Positions 18,669 through 27,301 of a stretch of 64,000 nucleotides of DNA are shown piece by piece. The stretch lies in assembly GCA_964371615.1 (NCBI GenBank), contig CAYJMS010000006.1:1-64000 (forward strand), given 5' to 3'. Under the pieces are notes generated by a model, which was not told the DNA's origin, searched no databases, and worked only from the letters and a program-made list of their open reading frames with translations. The stretch comes from SpSt-333 sp964371615 (GTDB taxonomy: Bacteria > Bacteroidota > Ignavibacteria > UBA10030 > UBA8401). Within the stretch, counting starts at the first letter, position 1. Each line of letters begins with the position of its first letter. Both the position numbers and the translations under genes were made by a program.

Positions 18669-19195
18669 GACGATTCTGGATTTGTGCTATAATTGCACTG
18701 GCGGCGATCGGTTGTGAAGAAAAGGTAAAACCCTCCGTTCTCAGCGGTGTATCGGGCATGCAGCTTCCGTCACAGGAAAGCTGGAACTCTACCATCACCT
18801 TTTCAGATTCCGGCACCGTGAAGGCGATTGTTCAGGCGGGACACATCTACGCATACGATAATTCCACCGTCACCCATCTTGATTCCGGCGTGATCGTTGA
18901 TTTCTTCGACGAAGTAGGCCTGCATACCACAACGCTGACGTCCCGGCATGCCGTAGTCGATGAAGGAACAAATAATCTTGAAGCGACCGGCAATGTTATT
19001 GTCCGTTCCGACAGCGGGACGGTCGTCTACACCGAGAAAATGTTCTGGGACAATAAACGGCAATTGATTCACTCTCCGGAGTTCGTCAGAATCGTTTCTC
19101 CGAAAGAACGGCTGCAGGGAACCGGATTCGAATCGGATCACAATCTGCGAAATTACAGGATCTTTAAAGTCACCGGCACGGCTGAATCGCAGTAA
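18665..19195 (+). CDS. lptC: LPS export ABC transporter periplasmic protein LptC
   Basis: 176 residues starting with GTG overlapping the kdsD stop. The N-terminal hydrophobic segment ends LAAIGC, which fits a lipoprotein signal (Cys17) instead of the uncleaved anchor of E. coli LptC. The rest is the beta-jellyroll pattern of the LptC/OstA group, with repeated TLTSRHAVVDEGTNNLEATG-like strands. It bridges LptB2FG and LptA in LPS transport. The position between kdsD and the OstA-like gene supports the call. Confidence 0.86.
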   Translation: MRRFWICAIIALAAIGCEEKVKPSVLSGVSGMQLPSQESWNSTITFSDSGTVKAIVQAGHIYAYDNSTVTHLDSGVIVDFFDEVGLHTTTLTSRHAVVDEGTNNLEATGNVIVRSDSGTVVYTEKMFWDNKRQLIHSPEFVRIVSPKERLQGTGFESDHNLRNYRIFKVTGTAESQ

Positions 19196-19200
19196 TATTT

Positions 19201-20529
19201 ATGAAACAAACCCATCCTGAGAATCACTATCACGCCATCCCGACTCGTCAGGCTGGAGAATGGCGTTTGATAACGGCGCTTCTGATTTTGATCATCGGTG
19301 TGTGGACCGTGGTCGCAGCGCAACAGCGGGATCTGATACTGCTTCAGAATGCCGACATCTTTTCCGGAAAACGATTGGCGGGAGGTGAGGATATCCGGGA
19401 ACTGCAGGGAAACGTCCGTTTTAAACAGGGGAATGTGCATGTCTGGTGCGATAAAGCGATCCAGTATCTGCAACGCAATGAGATTGACTTGATCGGCAAT
19501 GTTAAAATCGTGCGCGATACCGTCACGCTGACCTCCCGGAGAGGACGATACTTCGGCGATAAACGGCGAGCGGATGGAGAAGGGAATGTGCAATTGACAA
19601 CGCCGAACGTAACGTTGTTTGCCGATATCGGTACGTATTATATTGACGAAGATAGGGCGTTCTTTCAGCGCAATGTCCGGGTGGTCGATTCATCGACAAC
19701 TATCTACAGCGAACAATTGACGTATTATGAAAAAGAGCGGAAGTCGATCGCACTGCTGAATGTGAGAATTGTCAACGCCGGCAATAATGTCACCATGTTC
19801 GGCCATTACCTCGAGCATTTTGATTCGACACGGTACAGTAAAATCACCGATTCGCCGAGGCTGATGCAGATCGATACGTCGGATGCCGGAGAGATCGATA
19901 CCCTTGCCGTAAAAAGCATTGTCATGGAATCGTACGACGACTCGACGAAACGGCTGATTGCAACCGACAGCGTTCTGATCGTCCGCGGAAGTATGGCGGC
20001 ACGATGCGGCATTGTGAAATATTATACCGGCAAGGAACGGATCGAACTCTACCAAAAGCCGATTGTTTGGTATGATGAAAACCAGGTGACCGGAGATACC
20101 ATTATTCTGAACCTTGAAAAAAACAGGCTACGTACCGCTTATGTGCGTACCAGGGCGTTTGTTGCGTCGCTCAGCGACAGCCTGTATCCGGACCGGTATA
20201 ATCAACTCACCGGACGCACCATCACAATGCAATTCAGCAATAATAAACTGAACGAAACGTATGTGGAAAGAAACGCCGTCAGTTTGTATTATCTCTATGG
20301 CGACAGTGCCGGGAACGGTGTGAACAAGACGACCGGGGATTATATCCGGATGAAGTTTAACGAGGGGAAACCGCACACGATCAATGTGGCTAAGGGTATT
20401 GAGGGATCGTATTATCCCGAAAATCTGCTGTCGCGGAAAGGTGTCGGCACGTATAACCTTGACGGATTTCTGATACGGAAAGATCGGCCGCGATTGGAAA
20501 TGATCTTTCCCACAAAAAAAACATTATGA
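19201..20529 (+). CDS. lptA: OstA/LptA-like LPS transport protein, long form
   Basis: 442 residues, more than twice E. coli LptA. After a hydrophobic N-terminal segment (about 23-40, ending VVAAQQ) come repeated OstA-type beta strands such as LQGNVRFKQGNVHVWCDKA, NEIDLIGNVKIV, GEGNVQLT and FFQRNVRVVDSS. These build the beta-jellyroll bridge that carries LPS over the periplasm. The length suggests several OstA modules in a row, as in the OstA-like proteins of Bacteroidetes and Chlorobi. It overlaps lptB by four bases. Confidence 0.85.
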   Translation: MKQTHPENHYHAIPTRQAGEWRLITALLILIIGVWTVVAAQQRDLILLQNADIFSGKRLAGGEDIRELQGNVRFKQGNVHVWCDKAIQYLQRNEIDLIGNVKIVRDTVTLTSRRGRYFGDKRRADGEGNVQLTTPNVTLFADIGTYYIDEDRAFFQRNVRVVDSSTTIYSEQLTYYEKERKSIALLNVRIVNAGNNVTMFGHYLEHFDSTRYSKITDSPRLMQIDTSDAGEIDTLAVKSIVMESYDDSTKRLIATDSVLIVRGSMAARCGIVKYYTGKERIELYQKPIVWYDENQVTGDTIILNLEKNRLRTAYVRTRAFVASLSDSLYPDRYNQLTGRTITMQFSNNKLNETYVERNAVSLYYLYGDSAGNGVNKTTGDYIRMKFNEGKPHTINVAKGIEGSYYPENLLSRKGVGTYNLDGFLIRKDRPRLEMIFPTKKTL

Positions 20530-21293
20530 ATGAAACACCACAAATACCGCAGCAATCGAAAAGAGTACTCCGGGCAGAGAATCTGGTAAAGCGGTATAAA
20601 AAACGGACCGTTGTCGATACCGTCTCCCTGTCCGTACAGCAAGGAGAGATCGTCGGATTGCTCGGTCCGAACGGCGCGGGGAAATCGACCTCCTTTTATA
20701 TGATCGTCGGAATGATCCGCCCGAACGGCGGCACGGTATATCTCGACGATCTGAACATTACAACACTGCCGATGTACAAACGGGCGAGAGCGGGAATCGG
20801 ATACCTGACGCAGGAAGCGTCGGTGTTCCGTACCATGACCGTCCGGGACAACATCAAAGCGGTGCTCGAGATGACGTTGCTGTCCGTTAAAGAACAGAAT
20901 GAACGATGTGAAAAGTTGATGGACGAATTCGGCCTGGCGCACATCCAAAAGAGCAGGGGATATATGCTCTCCGGCGGAGAACGGCGCAGGACGGAGATTG
21001 CCCGTGCCCTTGCAACGGATCCGAAATTTATTCTGCTGGACGAACCGTTTGCGGGTATCGATCCGATCGCTGTGGAAGACATCATGGAGATCGTGATGCA
21101 GTTGAAATACCGAAACATCGGCGTGCTCATCACCGATCATAATGTGCACGAAACGCTTTCCATCACCGATCGCTCTTACCTGTTGTTTGAAGGGAAGATC
21201 CTGAAAGCCGGCAGCGCCGAAGAACTCGCGAATGATCCCGAAGCGAGAAAGTTATATTTGGGAGAGAGTTTTAAACTTGACAGATATGAATAA
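20526..21293 (+). CDS. lptB: LPS export ABC transporter ATP-binding protein LptB
   Basis: 255 residues. The cytoplasmic ATPase that drives LPS extraction with LptF/G, which are not in this window. Walker A GPNGAGKS at 47-54, the Q-loop near LTQEASVFR (about 94-102), the signature LSGGE at 148-152 and Walker B FILLDEP at 168-174 with the D-loop PFAGIDP and the H-loop His in DHNVHET. The SGGERRRTEIARAL form is typical of LptB. Last gene of the cluster; where rpoN often follows, a four-helix-bundle cassette is found. Confidence 0.95.
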   Translation: MNETPQIPQQSKRVLRAENLVKRYKKRTVVDTVSLSVQQGEIVGLLGPNGAGKSTSFYMIVGMIRPNGGTVYLDDLNITTLPMYKRARAGIGYLTQEASVFRTMTVRDNIKAVLEMTLLSVKEQNERCEKLMDEFGLAHIQKSRGYMLSGGERRRTEIARALATDPKFILLDEPFAGIDPIAVEDIMEIVMQLKYRNIGVLITDHNVHETLSITDRSYLLFEGKILKAGSAEELANDPEARKLYLGESFKLDRYE

Positions 21294-21311
21294 ATTATAA
21301 AGCGAAGGTAG

Positions 21312-21756
21312 GAATACAGAAGACAGAATACTGAATTATGGAAGGAGGAGCCCTATGAGCGATCAAAAGCCCGCACAATCCTTTCGTGACCTTGCCATGT
21401 GGAAACTGGCGCACCAATTTGTTCTGGATATTTATAAAATTACAAAGGATTTTCCTCATAATGAGATGTATGGATTGACATCTCAAATCCGCAGGGCCGC
21501 AATTTCCATCCCTGCAAATATGGCCGAGGGATTCAAGAAAAAAGGAAGTCGTGATAAAATAAGATATTATAATATCGCTCAAGGTTCATTGGAAGAATGC
21601 AGGTATTATTTGCTGCTCATCAACGATTTGCACTATGCCGAAACAACTGAAATCTCCGATCGCATTGATATCATTTCTAAGATGATCGATTCATACATTA
21701 AAAGAATAATCAAATCAGAAAAATAGGTTTAATTCAGTCTTCTGTCTTCAGTATTC
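21312..21756. mobile_element. inverted-repeat-bounded cassette carrying a four-helix-bundle gene
   Basis: The 26 bases at 21312-21337 are the reverse complement of 21731-21756 at 24 of 26 positions. Both arms are built of GAATACAGAAGACAG-like words. The only gene between them is the S23/IVP-type ORF. The whole 445-base unit is more AT-rich than the flanking lptB and aroF genes. S23 genes are known inside 23S rRNA intervening sequences bounded by pairing arms; here the unit lies between two protein genes. No target duplication was established. Confidence 0.65.
21355..21726 (+). CDS. four helix bundle protein (23S rRNA intervening-sequence protein, S23/IVP family)
   Basis: 123 residues, the usual length. 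The family pattern is clear: SFRDLAMWKLAHQFVLDIY, TKDFPHNEMYGLTSQIRRAA, SIPANMAEGFKKKGSRD and a C-terminal SLEECRYYLLLINDL. The fold is an antiparallel four-helix bundle that forms a pentamer, and relatives (Avd) serve diversity-generating retroelements. The function of the S23 group is unknown. GGAGGAG lies seven bases before the ATG. The gene lies between inverted repeats and has base use unlike its neighbours, so transfer is likely. Confidence 0.92.
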   Translation: MSDQKPAQSFRDLAMWKLAHQFVLDIYKITKDFPHNEMYGLTSQIRRAAISIPANMAEGFKKKGSRDKIRYYNIAQGSLEECRYYLLLINDLHYAETTEISDRIDIISKMIDSYIKRIIKSEK

Positions 21757-21784
21757 AGTCTTCTTATTTTTTTTAAGGAATAAA

Positions 21785-22801
21785 ATGGTCGTCGTTGTTG
21801 AACAAAACGCAAACGAAAAAGAAATTGAAGGAATCATCAAAGTCCTTCACGATTTCGGCTTTGATGTCCACCGCTCCACCGGTGTCAACCAGACCGTCCT
21901 CGGGGCGATCGGCGTGCAGCCCGATTTCGATACGCGCCAGGTCGAACTGCTCCCCGGCGTGGCGCATGTCTACCGCATCACCGAACCGTACAAACTTGCC
22001 AGCCGCTCGTTCAGGTCCGAAAGGACGGTGATCGATGCGGACGGAGTGAAGATCGGCGGAGACGAGATCGTTGTGATGGCAGGACCCTGCTCAGTAGAAA
22101 ATGAAAAACAGATTTTTACCATTGCGGAGCATGTCGCGAAAGCCGGAGCGAAATTTCTTCGCGGCGGCGCATTCAAACCCCGCACGTCGCCGTATGCATT
22201 TCAGGGGCTGGGTGAAGAGGGATTGAAACTGATGCGAAAAGCGGCCGATGCATTCGGACTGAAAGTTATTTCGGAAGCGATGGACGGTGCGCAGATCTCC
22301 GTCATCGAACAATATTGCGATGTCATACAGATCGGCGCGCGGAATATGCAGAACTACAATTTTTTGAGGGAGTTAGGGAAGGCCAAAAAGCCGGTGCTTT
22401 TAAAGCGTGGACTTTCCGCGACGTTCGAAGAGTGGCTGATGTCTGCCGAATATATCCTTTCCGGCGGGAATATGCAGGTGATGCTCTGTGAACGGGGAAT
22501 CCGCACATTCGAAACGGCAACGCGCAATACGATGGATATCAGCGCCATTCCGGTGATTCATGCAAAAAGTCATTTGCCAATCATCGCCGATCCGTCTCAC
22601 GGTATCGGCATCCGTGATAAGGTAATCCCAATGGCGCGGGCAGCAGTGGCAGCCGGTGCGGACGGCATTATCGTGGAAGTGCACAACGATCCCGACCACG
22701 CAAAATCGGACGGCGCGCAGTCGCTCTTCCCGAATCAGTTCGACGAGATGATGAAACAGATCCGCGTCATCGCCGAAGCGATCGGGCGGAAAGTCGCTTA
22801 A
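21785..22801 (+). CDS. aroF: 3-deoxy-7-phosphoheptulonate (DAHP) synthase, class I-beta type
   Basis: 338 residues. First step of the shikimate pathway, from PEP and erythrose-4-phosphate. An N-terminal ferredoxin-like regulatory domain (about 1-75) precedes the catalytic barrel, the arrangement of the Thermotoga/Bacillus type. Motifs: MAGPCSVE, FLRGGAFKPRTSPYAFQG, QIGARNMQNYNFL, LKRGLSATFEEW and IADPSHGIG. The KPRTSPY motif separates it from KdsA. It precedes tyrA, so this is a short aromatic amino acid cluster. Confidence 0.96.
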   Translation: MVVVVEQNANEKEIEGIIKVLHDFGFDVHRSTGVNQTVLGAIGVQPDFDTRQVELLPGVAHVYRITEPYKLASRSFRSERTVIDADGVKIGGDEIVVMAGPCSVENEKQIFTIAEHVAKAGAKFLRGGAFKPRTSPYAFQGLGEEGLKLMRKAADAFGLKVISEAMDGAQISVIEQYCDVIQIGARNMQNYNFLRELGKAKKPVLLKRGLSATFEEWLMSAEYILSGGNMQVMLCERGIRTFETATRNTMDISAIPVIHAKSHLPIIADPSHGIGIRDKVIPMARAAVAAGADGIIVEVHNDPDHAKSDGAQSLFPNQFDEMMKQIRVIAEAIGRKVA

Positions 22802-22810
22802 TTCTTTTTG

Positions 22811-22885
22811 CCACAAAATCCCGCCAAAAAACTTGGCGGGCAGGCACGAAATCACAAAATTTTGTGACTTCGTGATTTGGCGGCC
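22811..22885. repeat. intergenic palindromic repeat
   Basis: Two hairpins lie between aroF and tyrA. CCGCCAA/TTGGCGG pairs 22821-22827 with 22833-22839. A nearly perfect loopless palindrome at 22845-22874 pairs CACGAAATCACAAAA with its downstream complement with one mismatch. GGCGGCC at 22879-22885 could also pair with upstream bases. The unit resembles dispersed noncoding palindromes seen in many genomes. It could also serve as a weak terminator, since a T run follows at 22886-22893. Confidence 0.6.
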
Positions 22886-22893
22886 ATTTTTTT

Positions 22894-23976
22894 ATGAACA
22901 TTACCATTATCGGTCTTGGTGTTATCGGCGGGTCGCTCGGGCTCGCGATAAAGCAGAATCATCCCCGGATTTCTGTTACCGGATATGACCGTACCGGCAC
23001 TGTAATAAAGGCATTAAGAAAAGGGGCCATCGATCTCGGAGCATCGACAATCGCCACCGCTGTGCATGATGCGGATATCGTTTTCCTCTGCACTCCGGTC
23101 TCAACCATCATCGAACTTCTTCCTCCAATTGCCGCAAGCGTTAAAAAGAACGCTATCATTACCGATGTCGGCAGCACAAAAATGAACGTCGTTTCCGCCG
23201 CAAACCGTCATTTTAATAAGAACGGCATTTTCATTGGCGGTCATCCTATGGCGGGATCAGAGGGGAAGGGAATCGAGCACGCCGACGGGCTGCTCTTTCA
23301 GAATGCGACGTATGTGCTCTGTGCCGATTCAAAACAACGGAAGAGGATCACTGCATTAACATCGCTGCTTCACTCCGTCGGTGCTCGTGTCTTGTTTCTC
23401 TCCGCCCGGGAGCACGACGAAGTCGCCGCTGCCATCAGCCATCTGCCGCAACTTGTAGCCGTTGCGATGATGAATCTAGCGGGGAAGAAGAACAAGAAGA
23501 ATCCTGCATTTCTGCAACTCGCAGCAGGAGGATTCCGGGATATTACCAGAATCGCTTCAAGCCCGTACGAAATGTGGAAGGACATTCTCTCCAGTAACTC
23601 AATAGAGATCAGATCGGTGATACGAGAGTTTGCAAAATTACTTGGTTCATTTGAAAACGATCTCCGAACAGAAAATACTCAGCAACGCTTTGCTAAGCAA
23701 TTTACTTCTGCAAAATCGCTGCGCGATGCCATTCCAAAAAATTCAAAAGGGTTTCTTCATCCGCTTCATGATGTCTATGTCACCGTCGACGATAAACCGG
23801 GGGTGCTCTCGCAGTTGACCGCTGCGTTGTATAAGGCAAAGATCAACATCAAGGATATTGAACTTCTCAAGATACGCGACGGACGGGGAGGAACATTCCG
23901 TCTGTCATTCGATTCTAAACTCGCGGCCGGCTCCGCCAGAGCAGTGCTGAAGAAAAAAGAGATCACGGTGCTGTAA
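22894..23976 (+). CDS. tyrA: prephenate dehydrogenase with C-terminal ACT domain
   Basis: 360 residues. NAD-dependent oxidative decarboxylation of prephenate to 4-hydroxyphenylpyruvate in tyrosine synthesis. The Rossmann motif GLGVIGGSLG is at 7-16; TDVGSTK, GGHPMAGSEGKG and the HDEVAAAISHLPQ segment with the catalytic histidine follow. The C-terminal part from about 285 (VYVTVDDKPGVLSQL) is an ACT domain, so feedback by tyrosine is plausible. Preceded by a palindromic repeat and followed by a terminator. Confidence 0.94.
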   Translation: MNITIIGLGVIGGSLGLAIKQNHPRISVTGYDRTGTVIKALRKGAIDLGASTIATAVHDADIVFLCTPVSTIIELLPPIAASVKKNAIITDVGSTKMNVVSAANRHFNKNGIFIGGHPMAGSEGKGIEHADGLLFQNATYVLCADSKQRKRITALTSLLHSVGARVLFLSAREHDEVAAAISHLPQLVAVAMMNLAGKKNKKNPAFLQLAAGGFRDITRIASSPYEMWKDILSSNSIEIRSVIREFAKLLGSFENDLRTENTQQRFAKQFTSAKSLRDAIPKNSKGFLHPLHDVYVTVDDKPGVLSQLTAALYKAKINIKDIELLKIRDGRGGTFRLSFDSKLAAGSARAVLKKKEITVL

Positions 23977-23983
23977 AACCGAA

Positions 23984-24015
23984 ACGCCGCTGTGAAAGCG
24001 GCGTCGGAATTTTAA
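23984..24015 (+). terminator. rho-independent terminator after tyrA
   Basis: ACGCCGC (23984-23990) and GCGGCGT (23998-24004) form a seven-pair GC-rich stem with a seven-base loop, followed by AATTTT at 24009-24014. It starts eight bases after the tyrA stop. The rest of the gap to 24242 holds no clear gene; a 35-codon frame at 24033-24140 lacks a ribosome site and is not called. Confidence 0.7.
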
Positions 24016-24242
24016 AGATACAGTCCGATTCCATGAATACACTGTATCCCGAATCGATTAAAGATAAATTTGTCCGTTTAATATCCCGAGAAATATTGGA
24101 AACATTCACCAATTCTTCGTACCATACATCGTATTATTGATACGCACATTCACCTCAATTCTTTTTCGCTGCATAACAGAAAATAGCACCACACACAACA
24201 GCACGAACGCAACATCCCAACAAAAAGGAGGTTGTATCACTC

Positions 24243-25460
24243 ATGAGCGTCAGCACACTTGCCAAATCGATCGCTGAATCGCCGACACTGAAATTGAACG
24301 AAGAGGCGCGCATTCTTCGTGAGAAAGGCGAATCAGTCGTTCACCTCGGAGCCGGTGAACCGAAGAATAAAGCTCCGATCAATGCCATCCTCAGTTCTGC
24401 CGCAAAACTCAGCACGGCCGATATCAAATATACACCCACGGACGGGATTCCGTCGCTGAAGAAGGCAATCATCAAATATACCGAAGAGAACTACGACCGC
24501 ATCGTTGCGCCGGAGAATGTCATTGTCTCCGCAGGAGCCAAACAATCGGTCTATAACGTTCTCTATTCGATCCTCAATCCGCAGGACGAAGTCATCATTC
24601 TCGCGCCGTACTGGGTCAGTTATCCCGAAATGGTAAAGATGGTGTACGGTATTCCCGTGATCGTCACACCGGAGGATGGAAGTTTTTATCCGAAGATGTC
24701 GGATGTGATGAAAGGAGTCAGTTCCTATACCAAGGCGATTATTGTGAACAGCCCGAACAATCCCTCGGGAGTGATGTACTCGGAAGAGTTCATCGCCGAG
24801 CTCGTGGATTACTGCGAGAAAAAAGGGATCTACATCATCATGGACGATATCTACCATAAACTGGTCTTCGACGGGAAGGTCTCTCCGTCGGCCTATAAAT
24901 ACACGAAGAAAGATATCGAATCCACAAAGATCATCTCCATCAACGGCGTCTCGAAACTCTACGGCATGACCGGCTTCAGGATCGGCTGGGCGATTGCGAA
25001 TAAGGAACTTGTCTCCATTATGACCAATGTGCAGAGCCAGATCACCTCCTGCACCGCATTGTTGCTGCAGGCAGCGGCCGAAGGTGCATTGACGGGCTTG
25101 CAAAGCGCGGTGGAGAGCCTCCGCCTGACGTTGGAGAACAATCGCAATGTCATGATCGAAGAACTGAAGACATTCAACGGAATAAAACTGACTAAACCGA
25201 ACGGAACGTACTATTGTCTCCCAGACTTTCGGGCGTATTCCAACAATTCGGTGGAACTCTCGCGCATGCTCCTGAAAAAAGCGCTGGTCGTCACCGTCCC
25301 GGGAAAAGAATTCGGTATGGAAGGACATCTGCGTCTGAGCTATGCGGGATCCATTAAGGACGTCACCGAAGGGATTGCACGCATCAAATGGGCTCTCGAT
25401 CCGGCGTCGCCGAACGAGATCTACATCGGCGATCGTAAATTAGTGAGGGACTGGTTATGA
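24243..25460 (+). CDS. PLP-dependent aminotransferase, class I (aspartate aminotransferase-like)
   Basis: 405 residues, fold type I. Landmarks: VVHLGAGEPKNKAP, the YTPTDGIPSLKKAI segment, NSPNNPSGVMYSEE, the PLP-binding lysine in SINGVSKLYGMTGFRIGWA (NGVSKLYGMTGFRIGW) and the substrate-binding arginine near LRLSYAG. Class I-gamma aspartate aminotransferases look like this. A strong AAGGAGG site precedes the ATG. The stop overlaps the pckA start by four bases, so oxaloacetate made from aspartate may feed PEP synthesis. A paralogue lies at 27643. Confidence 0.9.
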   Translation: MSVSTLAKSIAESPTLKLNEEARILREKGESVVHLGAGEPKNKAPINAILSSAAKLSTADIKYTPTDGIPSLKKAIIKYTEENYDRIVAPENVIVSAGAKQSVYNVLYSILNPQDEVIILAPYWVSYPEMVKMVYGIPVIVTPEDGSFYPKMSDVMKGVSSYTKAIIVNSPNNPSGVMYSEEFIAELVDYCEKKGIYIIMDDIYHKLVFDGKVSPSAYKYTKKDIESTKIISINGVSKLYGMTGFRIGWAIANKELVSIMTNVQSQITSCTALLLQAAAEGALTGLQSAVESLRLTLENNRNVMIEELKTFNGIKLTKPNGTYYCLPDFRAYSNNSVELSRMLLKKALVVTVPGKEFGMEGHLRLSYAGSIKDVTEGIARIKWALDPASPNEIYIGDRKLVRDWL

Positions 25461-27097
25461 ACAACATACTCGACATCAAAACACCCGCTCAGGGAGAGGC
25501 CGCAGTCCTGAAAAGCGATTACGGTCTCGACAATCACGGTATTTCCAATCTGCGGATGGCGTACTGGAACCTTACCACCGAAGCGTTGTACGAAGAAATT
25601 ACATTCCGGAAGGAAGCGCGCATTTCCCACCTCGGGCCAATCGTTGCCAATACCGGAAAACACACAGCCCGTTCGGCGAACGATAAATTTATCGTCAAGG
25701 AACCGTCCAGCGAAGAAAATATCTGGTGGGGACAGTACAACCGTCCGTTTAGTCCCGATAAATTCAACGACGTTTTTAACAGAGTTCAGGGATATCTCCA
25801 GGGAAAAGATGTCTTTGTGCAGGACTGTTATGCCGGAGCAGATCCGAATTACCGCATCCCGGTCCGCGTCATTGCCGAACATGCGTGGCACGCGTTGTTT
25901 GTCAGGAATATGTTCGTTCTGCCGAAGACCAACGAGGAATACCGCCGGCACATTCCGGAATATACCGTCATCGTTGCGCCGGGATTCAAAGGAATTCCGC
26001 AGATCGACTCCACGGCGACCAATACTTTTATTGCGCTGAACTTTGCGCAGAAACTCTGCGTCATCGGCAATACGGCGTATGCGGGCGAGATCAAAAAGTC
26101 CGTCTTTACGATACTGAACTACGTTCTCCCTCTGCAAGGGGTTATGTCGATGCACTGTTCCGCCAATATCGGCGATAAGGACGATGCGGCGGTCTTCTTC
26201 GGATTGTCGGGAACCGGCAAAACGACGCTGTCGGCCGATCCGAAACGCCGGTTGATCGGAGACGATGAACACGGATGGAGCGACGAAGGTGTCTTTAACT
26301 TTGAAGGTGGATGTTACGCCAAGGTGATCCGTCTTTCGGCGTCGGCAGAGCCGCAAATATTTGCAACGACACGGATGTTCGGGACGATTCTGGAAAATGT
26401 CGTCATGGATCCTGTGACTCGCATGATCGATCTCGACGATGAATCACTCACGGAGAATACACGCGCTTCGTATCCGTTGGATTATATCAGCAATGCAGTC
26501 CCGGAAAAAATGGGGGGACATCCGAAGAACATCATTCTGTTGACCTGCGATGCTTCGGGAGTAATGCCGCCGATCGCAAAATTATCGCCAGACCAGGCAC
26601 TCTATCAATTCATTTCGGGTTATACCTCCAAGATTGCCGGCACGGAAGTCGGACTCGGAAAAGAACCGGAGATGACATTCAGCACCTGTTTCGGCGGTCC
26701 GTTCATGGTGCTTCATCCGGCTTTCTATGCGAATTTGCTCAAGAAAAAGATCACGCGCTACGGTGTCAATTGCTGGCTGGTCAATACCGGCTGGATTGGC
26801 GGCGCCTTTGGCGTGGGGAAGCGAATCAGCATCCAGTATACCCGGGCTCTGTTAAATGCGGCGTTGAGCGGACAATTACTCAAATCGAAATATGCGGTCG
26901 ATCCGGTCTTCGGTTTCGAAGTGCCGCTGGAATGCGAGGGAGTTCCTTCCAACATTCTCGATCCGTCGACATCTTGGCCGAGCAAAGAAGTGTATACGCA
27001 GAAATATAAACAGCTTGCCGCCCGTTTCATCGAAAACTTCAAGAAGTTCGAAGAGGGGACTCCGCCGGAAGTGATTAAAGCCGGTCCTAAAATCTAA
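25457..27097 (+). CDS. pckA: phosphoenolpyruvate carboxykinase (ATP)
   Basis: 546 residues. It converts oxaloacetate and ATP to PEP, CO2 and ADP in gluconeogenesis. The kinase P-loop GLSGTGKTTLS has Lys255, matching the E. coli position; MHCSANIG, the GDDEHGWSDEGVFNFEGG metal-site segment and TWSG-like downstream blocks are present. The length matches the ATP-type enzyme, not the 600-residue GTP type. Translationally coupled to an aminotransferase, an arrangement that links aspartate breakdown to PEP. Confidence 0.97.
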   Translation: MNNILDIKTPAQGEAAVLKSDYGLDNHGISNLRMAYWNLTTEALYEEITFRKEARISHLGPIVANTGKHTARSANDKFIVKEPSSEENIWWGQYNRPFSPDKFNDVFNRVQGYLQGKDVFVQDCYAGADPNYRIPVRVIAEHAWHALFVRNMFVLPKTNEEYRRHIPEYTVIVAPGFKGIPQIDSTATNTFIALNFAQKLCVIGNTAYAGEIKKSVFTILNYVLPLQGVMSMHCSANIGDKDDAAVFFGLSGTGKTTLSADPKRRLIGDDEHGWSDEGVFNFEGGCYAKVIRLSASAEPQIFATTRMFGTILENVVMDPVTRMIDLDDESLTENTRASYPLDYISNAVPEKMGGHPKNIILLTCDASGVMPPIAKLSPDQALYQFISGYTSKIAGTEVGLGKEPEMTFSTCFGGPFMVLHPAFYANLLKKKITRYGVNCWLVNTGWIGGAFGVGKRISIQYTRALLNAALSGQLLKSKYAVDPVFGFEVPLECEGVPSNILDPSTSWPSKEVYTQKYKQLAARFIENFKKFEEGTPPEVIKAGPKI

Positions 27098-27148
27098 ATG
27101 ACGGTATAGGAAAAGACTAAAAACGGTATCAAAAATACTTATCATTGT

Positions 27149-27234
27149 CATGCCGAGTCCGCCTTCGGCGGATAAACTGCGTCGAGGCATGCACCATCTA
27201 ACATTGTCACCCCTCGTCTTCGCTCGGGGTGACA
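27149..27234. repeat. intergenic palindromic repeats between pckA and the FmdB gene
   Basis: Two structured units. In the first, CATGCC (27149-27154) pairs with GGCATG (27186-27191) and encloses TCCGCC/GGCGGA (27158-27172), the same small hairpin as at 3997-4011 apart from its loop. In the second, TGTCACCCC (27205-27213) pairs with GGGGTGACA (27226-27234). These look like copies of dispersed noncoding elements. No protein-coding potential is evident. Confidence 0.6.
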
Positions 27235-27249
27235 GAAAAGAAATAATAA

Positions 27250-27286
27250 AAACAAACGTCGCTCAGTGAGCGGCGTTTGTTTTTGA
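27250..27286. terminator. bidirectional terminator between pckA and the FmdB gene
   Basis: An inverted repeat AAACAAACGTCGCT / AGCGGCGTTTGTTT closes over a short loop and is flanked by A residues on the left and T residues on the right. It lies between convergent genes, so it can end both transcripts. Confidence 0.8.
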
Positions 27287-27301
27287 AAACCGAATACTAT
27301 T

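Noticed and set aside
24033..24140. Possible 35-codon gene between tyrA and the aminotransferase
   Set aside because: No ribosome site and no recognisable family; too short to support.
24333..25328. A 331-codon open frame opposite the aminotransferase at 24243
   Set aside because: Opposite strand of a gene with all catalytic motifs; His/Arg/Asp-rich composition typical of antisense frames.
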